Shown here: piece by piece, positions 10,476 to 21,983 of the stretch | Position numbering within the stretch: the stretch's first letter is position 1 | How the letters are laid out: every line of letters starts with the position of its first letter | DNA from: Platanthera guangdongensis | Lineage: Eukaryota > Streptophyta > Magnoliopsida > Asparagales > Orchidaceae | Direction of reading: 5' to 3' | Assembly: GCA_039583875.1 (NCBI GenBank) | Contig: CM077150.1 | Location: 178,254,375 to 178,318,374, forward strand | Length of the DNA: 64,000 nucleotides | The notes under the pieces: generated by a model | Told to the model about the DNA's origin: nothing | The model's input: only the letters and a program-made list of their open reading frames with translations | Databases searched by the model: none | Translations under genes and position numbers: made by a program

Positions 10476-11984
10476 TGAGGGATTGATCTAACTAACTCTA
10501 GAGGGGGATGAATAGAGTATTTTAAAAACTTTAAGTTATTTTTACAGCAGATTAAAATAGGTGTCACTTATAAATATAAGAAAAAAATATCACAGCACAG
10601 CAAATAAAAGTAGAGCACAACCAGATGACATAAGGAAATTTATAGTGGTTTCCCAATAAACCTGGGTACATCCACTCTTCTACCACCCTAGTAGGAATCC
10701 ACTACAGGTTTTTGATCAGGTGCCCTGCCACCACAGGTTTTTGTTCAGGTGCCCTGTCATAATACGTTTTTATTCAGGTGCCCTGTTACCACAAGATCTA
10801 TTTTCTAAGGGTAATCTAGCAACCCTTTGAGTTTTTAATCAGGTGCCCAAAAACCAAACCAAGTCTTTTGATCAAGAGACTTGAGAACCAAAAGGTTTAA
10901 CATTTGAATGGAGTTATAACCCTGTACACAGTGAAAATAAATAAAATATGTTGTCTCCTCTGTCTCAATCCTCTAAGAAGACTAGTGGATTAGTTGATGT
11001 TGTCAAAGCTACCCCTGAGTTATATAAATTTGGTCAGGAGAGGAAACTTTGCTTCAGGATGTAGGCATTCAAAGATGAACACTTCTTCTTCCAGTAAATG
11101 ATTCTGAGAATGAGCTTTTTGGTCTCAGATTGAATATTGTGTTGCTGGAAGAAAAGCTTGAAGAGAAGAATGATGAACAAGAAGTTTCTTTGTCACTATT
11201 TCTTGTTCTATGGTTGTAGATGTTCTCTTTCTTCTTCTACTTCTTCTTCTGATTGATAGATTATTGTTCCCTAGCAATCTTCTGAAAAATTCTTCATATA
11301 TTAATTACTGATTTGAATTTCAAATTCATTGAAATCCTCTGCATATTTTCTGGCAATTGGAATGGTTGTTTTTGTCTTCAATGTATTTCCTTAACTGTCC
11401 CAGTAAATATGGTAGAGTAATAACTCTATGAAATCCCTAATTAATGCTGCCAGAAATGGCTATATTCATAAGAATATTAAGCAATAATTAACAGAGTATT
11501 ACTGTCTTAATATTTGAGATTATGTTGCTTTAGTCGATCTGAGCTCCAAGTTTGTCGAACTAATAATTTTCCTTAGTCGAGCTGAGCTCCAAGATCGTCG
11601 AATAGAAAATATTATTGCCAATCTGAGCTCCAAGTTCGTCGAGCTGAAAAGGCACTTCGTCGAGCTGAGATTCTGATATAAGCTCACGGTTCGTCAATCT
11701 CAACTGGACATTCGTCGAGCTCAGCTCATAGAAGGAACTTTGAGTTCAGTGATCTGAGATCGACGAGCTGAGTTTAGCTATCATCGAACGACTTTTCTGC
11801 AATCTTCAAAACTGCCTTGTCTTTTAAGTCTTGAGTAGCTGAATTTTTCTGAAGTTATGTTTCAGTAATCAAACCTTATGTGATTGACCTTAACCCTGGA
11901 ACTAACTTATGACCCTTCACTATATATGGTGGGTCATCAATCCTAATAGTGAACCTAGCCCAAATCATAAGTAGGGTTCCAACA
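10476..11984 (-). repeat. E2 3' LTR (1509 bp)
   Basis: On the minus strand the LTR runs from TGTTGGAACCC (11984) to CCCTCA (10476). It ends with the C-rich hairpin (10495-10518) and the conserved GTGGATGTACCC block (10639-10675) also found in E3, E4 and E5. Between about 11530 and 11790 there are eight or more copies of a TTCGTCGAGCTGAG-type motif. At 10700-10800 a roughly 30-bp unit with CAGGTGCCCTG is repeated three times. Confidence 0.85.
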
Positions 11985-12001
11985 ATTTCCCCCTATTTGG
12001 G
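11985..12001 (-). other. E2 polypurine tract
   Basis: Reverse complement CCCAAATAGGGGGAAAT lies immediately before the 3' LTR, the position of the plus-strand primer of reverse transcription. Confidence 0.85.
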
Positions 12002-12222
12002 TGAGATCACTATACAAAATGAAAATAAAGAAAATCACAAAGTAATAAAAATATCTGACAGAATTATAAAACATTCAACAGATATGAACAAATGTGTCTT
12101 GTGAATATATACATTAATAACAATGTTCAAAAATGCAAAAGCAAATGATTATGATTTTTTCTTTAAGGCATCTGAAGAGGAAGCAGGTTTATTGAAAATC
12201 ATCTTTTGTTGGGTATTGTATC

Positions 12223-13143
12223 TGTTGGAGTTACCATTATGATCTGGAAGTGATCAAACATGTAATCTCACTGCCAATGCGATATGAGCCTGCAGGGTCG
12301 CACATAAGAGATGTGGAGAAGTTGGATGATTGACTGTGTTGGTAAAGGTTGCCAATCACCGACCTGAATGGGGTTGTGGGCAAAGTGTTGCCTTATAGGA
12401 TCGTCGGGTTGGGCAAATGTTGCCTTGGAGGACTGGTTAGAATTGTCGTCCGTGGGTCGATAACAATCGTCGAGAATAGATATTCTGATTCTCGCCAATT
12501 GTCGCCGAATGATTCTCGCCGATTGTCGCCGATTCTCACCGACTAATACTCGCCGATTCTGGAACCCTATTTCTGGGTGGTCTGCGGATTGCGATTTTCC
12601 TAAGTCTTTTATGCCTTCGGTATAAAAGGGACACTTAGGGTTTTCAGGTATTACAAGTTTTGGCAGCCGATCGAATCGATTTTGACGGAAGCCGTTCCGC
12701 TCGATCCGCCGATCCCGAATCCTGCCGCCGTCGGAAGTGTTCCGCCGCCGCCGTGTTCACTCCGTCGACCTCTCTCTCTCCGGCGATCGTCGCTGGCGTT
12801 GCAATCCCTGGCGCGGACCTAGCAGTCTGTGGGAAAGCAAGGTGCGGTCTTCTCCATCTCGACAATCCGTGCGACGGATAGATCGGCATTCTCCCGCTCG
12901 TGTGGATTTCTGCAGAGACGTGGATACTATTCCACGTAGAACTCGCCACTAGCAAGAAGATGAAGTTTGGAGCATCTCCGTTGAGTTGTGACTCAACGCC
13001 ACCGAGGTAATTTTTGCCTAGTTATATGATAACTTCTTGATTCAACTATCATGGCCCGATCCCATCTCTTTTGGGTTTTCTTGATGTTTTATTCTTCCGC
13101 TGCGTGCACAAACGTTGTGCCATCCTCATAGAGAAACCCATCA
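12223..13143 (+). mobile_element. S2: solo LTR inside the E3 5' LTR
   Basis: The insert starts TGTTGGAGTTACC and ends AACCCATCA, is flanked by GTATC (12218-12222 and 13144-13148) and is absent from the E3 3' LTR, which reads straight through this site. It is 921 bp. TATAAAAGGG at 12621-12630 gives plus orientation, and a cluster of TCTCGCCGATT-like motifs lies just upstream (about 12480-12565). No internal domain is present. Confidence 0.9.
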
Positions 13144-13466
13144 GTATCCACAACGTACCTAATTTGAAGAAGCCCCTGAACAAGCTAAGGTAAATAGGCA
13201 ATGTTTTTGACAAAATATTTCAAGTTGTGCTTGCAGTTATTCCACGCTAAGTGCACACCAATGTCAGGGTGCAGTAGGTCAATATACACGGGTCTGCACG
13301 ACGTAATCCCTCGTTGATCAGATCAGTGTGTTGGCCTACATGTACTCTCTCTATTGGAGTGCACTTACTTTCAAGTATAGGGCTGTGTTTATGCAAGAGC
13401 AGACAAGGAGCAAGGATGAGTCAAAGAGCAGCTCAGAGGCGTAAGACGAAAAATCATCTAAGTAAG

Positions 13467-13653
13467 AATCGACGAGAATCACCAAGTGATTCTCGCCGAT
13501 TCGGCGAGAATCACTAGTGATTCTCGCCGAATCATCGAGAATCACTGGCTGATTCTCGCCGGCTAAATCTGAGTGCAATCAAGTCAAATTCGACGAGAAT
13601 CACTTTGTGATTCTCGACGAATCGTCGAGAATCACTTTGTGATTCTCGCCGAT
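13467..13653 (+). repeat. Motif array in E3 5' LTR (GATTCTCGNCGA)
   Basis: GTGATTCTCGCCGA and its complement TCGACGAGAATCAC alternate about eight times, forming nested palindromes. The array lies about 120 bp upstream of the LTR TATA box. Confidence 0.9.
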
Positions 13654-14473
13654 TTTTACTTGGGCAATTTTCGGGAAAAAGCTGGACCGGATTCTGCCGC
13701 TGGCACTATTTTGAACCGGATTTAGGGTTCTTCTTGTGGGACCCACAACGGTCATTAAGGTGTTTAATTGTGTATATATATACGGGTATTTTTGAACAGT
13801 AAAAATATATAGAAAGAAGCCAAGCGACGATCTTGACCAAAAATCGCGAAACTGCTCCGCCGCTGCCGTCGCCGCTCGCGCTAGTTGGTCGCCGCTTTTG
13901 ATCGAGATTCTTCCTGATCTTCCGGCGACAGAAGCTTAGCCAAGCTTAGAGTCTCACGTGTCTAACCAGAGATCTCTTGTCTCTTGATTTGTTGATCGGG
14001 AAAATCTTCCCCATCTGAATCGATCGAGACGATTGATCCTAGTGTGACCGTTGGTAGACCTAGCTAGCTTCGCTACGAAGTTTGGATCTCCAGAGTACAG
14101 CAGCCGCACATCGTTGTCGCCGCCGATCCCGTGAACCTAGCCGCCGCCCATCTTGCCGCCGCCGGTTCCGGGGAGATTCTCTCCAAGAGAGATCTAGGGT
14201 TGTGGACTCTTCGTGGACTTCAAGAACTCGTCGTCAACGAAGAGGGACACCTTAGTCTCCAAAAGTAGTTTGTATTTCTTGTACATTCTAGTTTTATTTT
14301 TGTTGTAAAGGAACGTTGGTTCCTAGCTGTAAGGGTCGGGTGCAACCCGTGTTGTGGGAGTGTTGACTCCTATGTGTGGAAGGGTTCCTTCCGATAGTGC
14401 AAGGATTGGATTTCAATCCTATTGGTGAAGTGACCGAGTCGTCCCTTGTTGGGAGATAGGTCGAAGGGGGAAA

Positions 14474-14610
14474 GTGGATGTACCCAAATCGGGGAACCAC
14501 TATAAATAGCTTGTGTACTCTGTTTGTTGTGCTGTGTTATTTTCGTGTGCAGGTACAAATTTAATTCCGCAAAAACGCTGCACGTCACCTATCCCCCCCC
14601 CCCATAGGTG
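14474..14610 (+). promoter_or_regulatory. Conserved LTR 3'-end block with two hairpins (E3)
   Basis: GTGGATGTACCC, a short spacer, then GGGGAACCAC can fold with GTGG/CCAC and CCC/GGG pairs. About 80 nt downstream CACCTA and TAGGTG flank a C-run loop. Equivalent blocks occur in the E3 3' LTR (21822-21955), E4 (23550-23737 and 34488-34672) and E2 (10495-10675); E5 keeps the first block (22947-22979) but the C-run stem is broken. Confidence 0.7.
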
Positions 14611-14640
14611 AAGCTTGTTGACACTAGGTGGACTTTCAAG

Positions 14641-14656
14641 TGGTATCAAAGCGAGG
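14641..14656 (+). other. E3 primer binding site (initiator tRNA-Met)
   Basis: TGGTATCAAAGC follows two bases after the LTR end. It differs by one base from the TGGTATCAGAGC complement of plant initiator tRNA-Met used by E4 and E7. Confidence 0.88.
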
Positions 14657-14692
14657 TTACTCATCAAAAAGGTTAACACCTTGAGTTGAATC

Positions 14693-17020
14693 ATGCCGCT
14701 AGTGTCAAGAAGAAGGCAAACCTCTACTATGGACGGGCTCAAGTACACAGGCAAGATCCTAGTGTGCACCAGGATCAACTTTCCTATCTGGAAGGAAAGG
14801 ATCCGGTTCTACATGGAAGCAGTTGACCCTCGACTCTTTATGATCGTGGAGGAGGGACCTTATGTCCCCACTAAGGTCTCCACCATTGATCCTACCAATA
14901 AAGTGCCGAAGAAACTTTCTTAAATGGACAAGGACGAGATGGTGCTAGTGGGACTTGACAAGAAGGCGCAGAACATTCTGGTCAGCGCGATTGATGACTC
15001 AATGATGCAGAACTTCTGCAACTGTAGGACAGCAAAGGAGATCTGGCATTGCATGATCATCCTAATGGAGGGCACTGATGAAGTGAGGGATGATCGTAGA
15101 TCTCTCCTGAACCAGAAATATGAGGCCTTCAGACAAGGGCCTAAGGAAGAGATCGGAGTCACCTTCGAGAACTTCCTCAAGATTGTCAATGCCCTCAAAG
15201 GATACGGAAGAGTGTTCACTAATGGTGAACTCAATGATAAATTCCTTAGGTCCCTTACTAAGGAATGGGACACAAAGATCTTCGCCATCCGAGAGTTTGG
15301 CAGACTAGCTGAAACAGACCCGCAAATTCTGTTTGGGAAGCTGTTTTCCTATGAGCTTCAACTGAACACCAGGAAAGCAGAAGAAGAAGCAGAGAAGGCT
15401 GCAGCCAAAGAAAAGACTGTGGCTCTAAAAGCCAGTCACTCCAGAAAAGGCAAGGGTGCGGTTTCATACCGTGCCAGGAAAAAGGATGAGGAGGAGGACT
15501 CCGAGCCATGCTCCTCCAGCTCAGAGCTGTCGGAGGAGGATTTCTCCCTCATCACCCGAGAGTTCAAGAAGTTCCTCAAGATGAGAAATCAAAGAAAGAA
15601 AGACGGCTCCTCCTCCAGGCATCAGAAGAAAAATTATTCTTCTGACAGGTATGCTTCTAAACCGAACAAACATCGCTCCTCTGACATTATTTGCTTTGGA
15701 TGCAATAAGCCAGGACACGTCGTGGCCGACTGCTATCAAGGCAAGAGAGAAAAAGGGAAAGGAGAGGAGCACAAATCCCCTAGAGATAAGAAGAAAGAGC
15801 GGAGCTACATCGCCAAAAGGCCAAAGACACTGAGTGAGTCTGATTCCTCAGACTCCAGTGATGATGAGGAAGCCTACTTCGGGCTGGTGGGTCGCTACGA
15901 CTCAGAAGGAGAATGCCCCCCATTTACTGGGAAGGTAAAAGCTCACACCCCTCTCTCCGACTTTGAATCTGATCCTGAGTCTCAGGATGATGAACCTGAA
16001 GATAGCCTTTCGGCCCGTGAAGCGGAGCTCCTCGAGAAGTATGAGCTTCTGCTCAACACTTTCGAGGAGTGCCGTAAGAGATTGAAGGCTGAGAAAAAGG
16101 AAGTGAAATTCCATAAGGGTGAGTGTGTCTCCCTAAGGGAATAGGTCACCAGTTTGATTTCTCTCCTACAGGAGCACCTTGACCTAACTTCAAAGCATTC
16201 AGAGTCTCTCAAACTCCTTGATCTTAAGCAGGAGGAAGTCGACAAGTTGGAAGAACAACTTGCGGCAGAAAGGAAGATCGTCAAGAGCTTCTCTATGCCA
16301 AAAACTGTTCTTCCAGTAGTTGATACCTTCTCTGCTCAGGCCAAAGGAGCTGGCTTGGGGCATGTAGAGGTATCTGGTTCCTCATCTAGGAGAAACAGGA
16401 ACCAGAGGAAGAATAAGGCCGCCAAGAAGGCCTCTGCTGATGAAAAGGGAAAGGCTCCGCTTAGTCCTGTTGCGTTCAGAAAGCCTAGCTTTCCTTGCAA
16501 CCAACATGACTTTGAATCAACCTTTGGTCATCATTTCCGGCCCTCGGTTGCAAAGTCAAAGAGCCGATATGATGGTTGGACCTTTCCCCGGAACTTCGGT
16601 GAGAGTGCCTTCAAGGCACCTTATGAGGAAATCCACATGGGAAATTATGGTCAATTCTCTAGCGGCCATAATGGAAAGCAGGCACCAAGAGTCAAGCCTG
16701 TTATACTGACGAAACAGAAGGTGAAGAAGTCATGTGATTGCAATCACTATGAGGCCTCCACCTCTAGATCCAAGGCCCCGGCTGTACCCACCATTCCCAG
16801 GGTAAGGCAGGAGCCTAGGAAGAGGTACAACAGATTCGACTGTTGGTGCTGTGGCAAAGTCGGTCACTTTGTCGTGGATTGTTGGTTTAATCCAAGGTAT
16901 CTCGAGACTCCCTATGTTAGCAATGCGAGGCCGACCACTCGTAGGGTTAACCAACCGAGGGGGAGTATGCTAACCAAGAATCTAGGACCCAAGTTCGATT
17001 GGGTTCCTAAGGGAAATTAA
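14693..17020 (+). pseudogene. E3 gag, about 775 codons with two in-frame stops
   Basis: All three open pieces (14693-14923, 14924-16144, 16154-17020) are in one frame, interrupted by TAA at 14921 and TAG at 16142. The capsid part contains FPIWKERIRFYMEAVDP, AQNILVSAIDDSM, RRSLLNQKYEAFRQGP and ELNDKFLRSLTKEWDTK. Two CCHC zinc knuckles follow, CFGCNKPGHVVADC and CWCCGKVGHFVVDC, separated by an acidic Ser-rich region and a Glu/Lys-rich coiled coil. Gag would form the particle and bind element RNA. Its layout matches E4 gag (683 aa) with an extra segment before the second knuckle. The stops make it non-functional unless read through. Confidence 0.88.
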
Positions 17021-17034
17021 TTTTGTTTTGCAGG
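17018..17034 (+). promoter_or_regulatory. E3 gag-pol junction with acceptor-like TTTTGTTTTGCAG
   Basis: The gag TAA is followed by TTTTGTTTTGCAG and then the pol frame, which is shifted by one. The T-rich tract ending GCAG resembles a plant 3' splice site. The same arrangement occurs at E4 32313-32297 and E5 63606-63590. Confidence 0.55.
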
Positions 17035-18580
17035 AATGTCCAAAGGCCACCAAAACGCCGATCTGGTACTTGGATAGTGGTTGCTCTCGGCACATGACTG
17101 GGACTAGAAGCCTGCTGTGTGATTACACGCCAGTCGAGAATGGACCCAAAGTCATCTTTGGAGGGTCAAATCGAGGAGTCACCAGAGGTTACGGTATGAT
17201 TTCCAACGGTATAATCTCTATCACCGACGTGGCTTATGTTGAAGGGTTAAATCATAACCTGATCAGTGTAAGTCAGTTATATGATAAAGGTTATGACGTT
17301 AAGTTCTACAAGGATAAATGCCTGATAATTTCATGCGCCTTTTCTGAGACGATATTAACAGGCATTAGGAGCCGGAATATTTTCTGCTTAAATTTTCTTA
17401 GTTTAGATTCATCTACGCCCGTATGCCTTGTGGCAACAGGTAGTGCATCTCTTTGTGAACAATGGCACAAGAGATTGGCACATATTAATTTCAAAACAAT
17501 TAGTATGTTGTTTTCTAAAAACTTAGTAAGGGATGCTCCCATTATCAAGTGCATCAAAGATAGCCCCTGTCCTGCATGCCAGATGGGCAAACAGACTCGG
17601 GCTACCTTTAAGGGCATTGCAGACAAAGACTCTTCCCGATGTCTTTACCTTCTACATATGGACTTGTTTGGTCCAATGCAAGTTCATAGCTTGGGAGGCA
17701 AGTCCTATACGCTAGTGATAGTTGATGATCATTCTCGGTTTACATGGGTATTCTTCTTAAAATGAAAGTCAGATACGTTTGACATCTTCACTAGTTTTGT
17801 CAAGCAGGTTCAGACGAATTTAACTGCTCAGTGGTCAAAATCAGAAGTGACCATGGAACAGAATTCGAATCTGGTGCTATGACAGAGTTTTGTGAAGAAC
17901 AAGGTATCTTTCATGTGTTTTCCTCCCCGCGCACTCCTCAGCAAAATGGAGTTGCGGAGAGGAGAAATAGAACTCTCATTGAAGCCTGCACGACAATGTT
18001 GAAAGATGCTTCTCTCCCAGAATACTTCTGGGCAGAGGCTGTCAATACAGCTTGTCATGTACAAAACCGAGCATTGATCAACAAGCATCATCGTAAGACG
18101 CCTTATGAGCTACTGAGAGGCAGGAAACCAACCATGTCCTACTTGAGGATCTTTGGTTGCCGATGCTATGTACTGAATAATGGGAAGTACCCGCGTACTA
18201 AATTTGGTGAAAAATGCTTCGAAGGCATATTCATGGGCTATAGTTCCCACAGTCGGGCATATAGGGTCTTCAATAAGAAAACCCTAGTGGTAGAAGAATC
18301 AATTAATGTTGTATTTGATGAAGGAAGTTTGCTTAACAGCAATTCTTCCAGTGGTATTCTTGAAGATGCAGGTGCGCGACTTGAACAGCTGGATCTCGAT
18401 GAGACCGCTAAAGATGAAACTCCTAAGTACGTCAAAGTTTCCACCTCCACGTCATCTGGGAATGTTGAAGATAAAAATGGAACAAATCTCTTAGAAGAAG
18501 GAGAAGCCCAAGAAGTAGTCGAAGCTCCAGACGCCAGACTTCTAGAGCTCCGGCACGTGAGGGATCATCCTAGAGAAGTT
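17028..18580 (+). pseudogene. E3 pol 5' part: protease, GAG-pre-integrase, integrase
   Basis: The first frame (17028-17765) has the protease site [13 protein letters not shown], then the GAG-pre-integrase finger (WHKRLAHINFKTI, CPACQMGKQTR) and the start of integrase with HMDLFGPM and VDDHSRFTWVFF. A stop at 17763 and a frameshift near 17800 separate it from 17831-18580, which contains RSDHGTEF, the PQQNGVAERRNR glutamate motif and the integrase C-terminal part. The three catalytic residues are all present across the two frames. At about 18575-18585 roughly 60 codons are missing compared with E4, joining the RDHPR segment to the start of RT and shifting the frame. Confidence 0.88.
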
Positions 18581-18584
18581 CGAC

Positions 18585-20114
18585 GAGCCAAAGAAGTTCG
18601 ACGAGGCGAACAAAGACGCGGCATGGATTTTGGCCATGCAAGATGAACTACATCAATTCGAACGATGCAACGTTTGGACGCTGGTTCCCAGACCACACAA
18701 GCAGAATGTGATTGGCACCAAGTGGATCTTCAGAAACAAACTGGATGAACATGGTGTCATCGTAAAGAACAAGGCCAGGCTGGTGGCTCAAGGTTACAGA
18801 CAGGAGGAGGGGATTGACTTCGACCAGACCTTCGCACCAGTGGCAAGGCTCGAGGCAATCAGACTGTTCCTGGCGTATGCTTCGCACAAAGGATTCACAG
18901 TCTATCAAATGGATGTGAAATCAGCTTTCTTGAATGGAGAACTGAAGGAGGAAGTATACGTCGCTCAACCCCCAGGTTTTGTCAATCCTACTTATCCCAA
19001 TCATGTATACTTCCTTAATAAAGCTCTATATGGTTTAAAACAAGCTCTGCGAGCTTGGTATGAGACTTTATCTAGTTTTCTTCTTGAGAACAAGTTCTCT
19101 AGAGGTAAAATAAATAAAACATTGTTTCTCAGGGAAGTCAAAGGCAAGATTTTGCTGGTGCAAATCTATGTCGATGACATAATATTCGGCTCAACGGACA
19201 ACAATCTTTGCAAAAATATTTCCAAACTTATGCAAGGAAAGTTTGAAATGAGCAGTATGGGAGAGCTAAAGTATTTCTTGGGACTTCAAGTGAAACAGTC
19301 TGAGGATGGAATCTTCATCTCTCAGACGAAGTTCACAAATGAAATCCTCAAGAAATTCGGCATGGAGAGTGCAACCTCTATGAGGACTCCAATGGGATCC
19401 ACTATGTCTCTGGATAAGGATGAGAAAGGTAAACCTTTCGATGAAACCAAATACAGAAGCATCATTGGATCCCTGCTCTACCTTACTGCCAGTAGACCGG
19501 ATATCATGTTCTCCACATGTGTCTGTGCCAGATATCAGGTGAACACTAAGGAATCTCACTATGTCGCTGCAAAGCGAATTCTAAGATACCTTAAAGGTAC
19601 TCCCAATCTTGGCTTGTGGTACCCGAGAAACAATGATGTCGAGCTAATAGGTTTTTCAGATGCTGATTTTGCAGGGAGTAGGGATGACAGGAAAAGCACC
19701 TCTGGGACGTGTCAATTCCTCGGACGAAGGCTTATTTCCTGGAATAGCAAGAAACAGAATTGTGTTGCAACCTCCACAGCAGAGTCTGAGTACATCTCGG
19801 CAGGCAGCTGTTACACACAACTCCTATGGATCAGAAACCAGTTAGCCGACTACGACCTTCAGTTCAAGGAAGTACCAATGTACTGCGACTCCTCCAGTGC
19901 AATTGCAATTGCCAACAATCCGGTATCGCACAGCAGAACGAAGCATATTGAAGTGCGCTACCACTTCATTCGGGAGCACGTGGAGAACAAGGACATCTCT
20001 CTCTGTTATGTCCCCACGGACAAGCAGATTGCAGATATATTCACAAAGCCCTTAGACGATGCCAAGTTCAGTCTTTTCAAAACTGAATTGGGGATGCTAA
20101 ATTATGAGGAATGA
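18585..20114 (+). pseudogene. E3 pol 3' part: reverse transcriptase and RNase H, open
   Basis: About 510 codons are open. RT motifs are [62 protein letters not shown] and the catalytic [10 protein letters not shown]. RNase H follows with [45 protein letters not shown] and the final [12 protein letters not shown]. The domain itself looks intact, though one conserved proline of the KQAPRAW motif is leucine. It cannot be expressed as part of a full polyprotein because of the upstream stop, frameshift and deletion. Confidence 0.9.
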
Positions 20115-20141
20115 AGACTACAGAAGCTCCAGGATCATGCC

Positions 20142-20418
20142 TCTAGGGGGAGCCTCTGCCAGGAACTCCATTATGAGCATAGGTGCAAGAACTGAGGGGG
20201 AGCAAGGGGTCAAATGCTACAGACCCAGATTTACAGAAGCCGAAAAGGGGGAGATTACCCTCTCGGCTAAGTCTAAGGTGGCTCCATGTTTGCTCTCAAG
20301 AAATTGGTATTGGTAATGAATATCTCTCTCAGCTAAATTTCAAGGTTATGATTTTCATTCCCATACGCTTTATTCACCTTAGCTTGTAGGGTTTAGGCTT
20401 CTTCAAATAGGGGGAGAT
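20142..20418 (+). other. E3 polypurine tract and three upstream look-alikes
   Basis: AAATAGGGGGAGAT (20405-20418) sits directly before the 3' LTR and is the expected polypurine tract. Similar GGGGGAG tracts occur near 20145, 20196 and 20246 in the short region between the pol stop and the LTR. Confidence 0.8.
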
Positions 20419-21983
20419 TGTTGGGTATTGTATCCACAACGTACCTGATTTGAAGAAGCCCATGAACAAGCTAAGGTAAATAGGCAATGTTTTTGACAAA
20501 ATATTTCAAGTTGTGCTTGCAGTTATTCCACGCTAAGTGCACACCAATGTCAGGGTGCAGTAGGTCAATATACACGGGTCTGCACGACGTAATCCCTCGT
20601 TGAGCAGATTAGTGTGTTGGCCTACGTGTACTTTGTCTATTGGAGTGCACTTACTTTCAAGTACAGGGCTGTGTTTATGCAAGAGCAGACAAGGAGCAAG
20701 GATGAGTCAAAGAGCAGCTCAGAGGCGTAAGACGAAAAATCATCTAAGTAAGAATCAACGAGAATCACCAAGTGATTCTCGCCGATTCGACGAGAATCAC
20801 TAGTGATTCTCGCCGAATCGTCGAGAATCACTGGCTGATTCTCGCCGGCTAAATCTGAGTGCAATCAAGTCAAATTCGACGAGAATCACTTTTTGATTCT
20901 CGACGAATCGTCGAGAATCACTTTGTGATTCTCGCCGAATCGTCGAGAATCACCCTTGATTCTCGACGATTCGACGTGAATCACAGGTGATTCTCGCCGA
21001 TTTTTACTTGGGCAATTTTCGGGAAAAAGCTGGACCGGATTCTGCCGCCGGCACTATTTTGAACCAGATTTAGGGTTCTTCTTGTGGGACCCACAACGGT
21101 CATTAAGGTGTTTACTTGTGTATATATATACGGGTATTTTTGAACAGTAAAAATACATAGAAAGAAGCCGAGCGACGATCTTGACCAAAAATCGCGAAAC
21201 TACTCCGCCGTCGCCGTCGCCGCTCGCGCTAGTTGGTCGCCGCTTTTGATCGAGATTCTTCCTGATCTTCCGGCGACAGAAGCTTAGCCAAGCTTAGAGT
21301 CTCACGTGTCTAACCGGAGATCTCTTGTCTCTTGATTTGTTGATCGGGAAAATCTTCCCCATCCGAATCGATCGAGACGATTGATCCTAGTGTGACCGTT
21401 GGTAGACCTAGCTAGCTTCGCTACGAAGTTTGGATCTCCAGAGTACAGCAGCTGCACATCGTTGTCGCCGCCGATCCCGTGAACCTAGCCGCCGCCCATC
21501 TTGCCGCCGCCGGTTCCGGGGAGATTCTCTCCAAGAGAGATCTAGGGTTGTGGACTCTTCGTGGACTTCAAGAACTCGTCGTCAACGAAGAGGGACACCT
21601 TAGTCTCCAAAAGTAGTTTGTATTTCTTGTACATTCTAGTTTTATTTTTGTTGTAAAGGAACGTTGGTTCCTAGCTGTAAGGGTTGGGTGCAACCCGTGT
21701 TGTAGGAGTGTTGACTCCTACGTGCGGAAGGGTTCCTTCCGATAGTGCAAGGATTGGATTTCAATCCTGTTGGTGAAGTGACCGAGTCGTCCCTTGTTGG
21801 GAGATAGGTCGAAGGGGGAAAGTGGATGTACCCAAATCGGGGAACCACTATAAATAGCTTGTGTACTCCGTTTGCTGTGCTGTGTTATTTTCGTGTGCAG
21901 GTACAAATTTAATTCCGCAAAAACACTGCACGTCACCTATCCCCCCCCATAGGTGAAGCTTGTTGACACTAGGTGGACTTTCA
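20419..21983 (+). repeat. E3 3' LTR (1565 bp)
   Basis: It starts TGTTGGGTATTG and ends GGACTTTCA, collinear with the 5' LTR apart from S2 and about 70 extra bases in the motif array. The TATA-like run is at 21120-21131. Confidence 0.93.
20754..21004 (+). repeat. Motif array in E3 3' LTR
   Basis: Same GATTCTCGNCGA palindromic units as in the 5' LTR but with about two more units (near 20935-21000), so the array length differs between the two LTRs of one element. Confidence 0.9.

Larger units (their letters stand above)
12207..14638 (+). repeat. E3 5' LTR, enlarged by solo LTR S2
   Basis: The LTR resumes at 13144 after S2; without the insert it is about 1.5 kb, matching the 3' LTR. It has a TATA-like TATATATATAC (13772-13782), an internal motif array, the GTGGATGTACCC block (14474-14507) and the CACCTA/C-run/TAGGTG hairpin (14586-14610) close to its 3' end. 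Confidence 0.92.
12207..21983 (+). mobile_element. E3: SIRE-like Copia element with both LTRs
   Basis: The element begins TGTTGGGTATTG and ends GGTGGACTTTCA, flanked by TCTTT at 12202-12206 and 21984-21988. It interrupts the E2 accessory gene. It has 5' LTR, primer site, gag, pol, polypurine tract and 3' LTR on the plus strand, all recognisable, but several stops and one internal deletion. Unlike E4 and E5 it has no accessory gene: pol ends only about 300 bp before the 3' LTR. The LTRs differ by roughly 2 percent in the part compared by eye (14474-14638 against 21822-21983). Confidence 0.93.

Noticed and set aside
12644..12955. Short open frames in the GC-rich part of S2
   Set aside because: They lie downstream of the LTR TATA box, overlap on both strands and have no recognisable motif; typical of an LTR leader.
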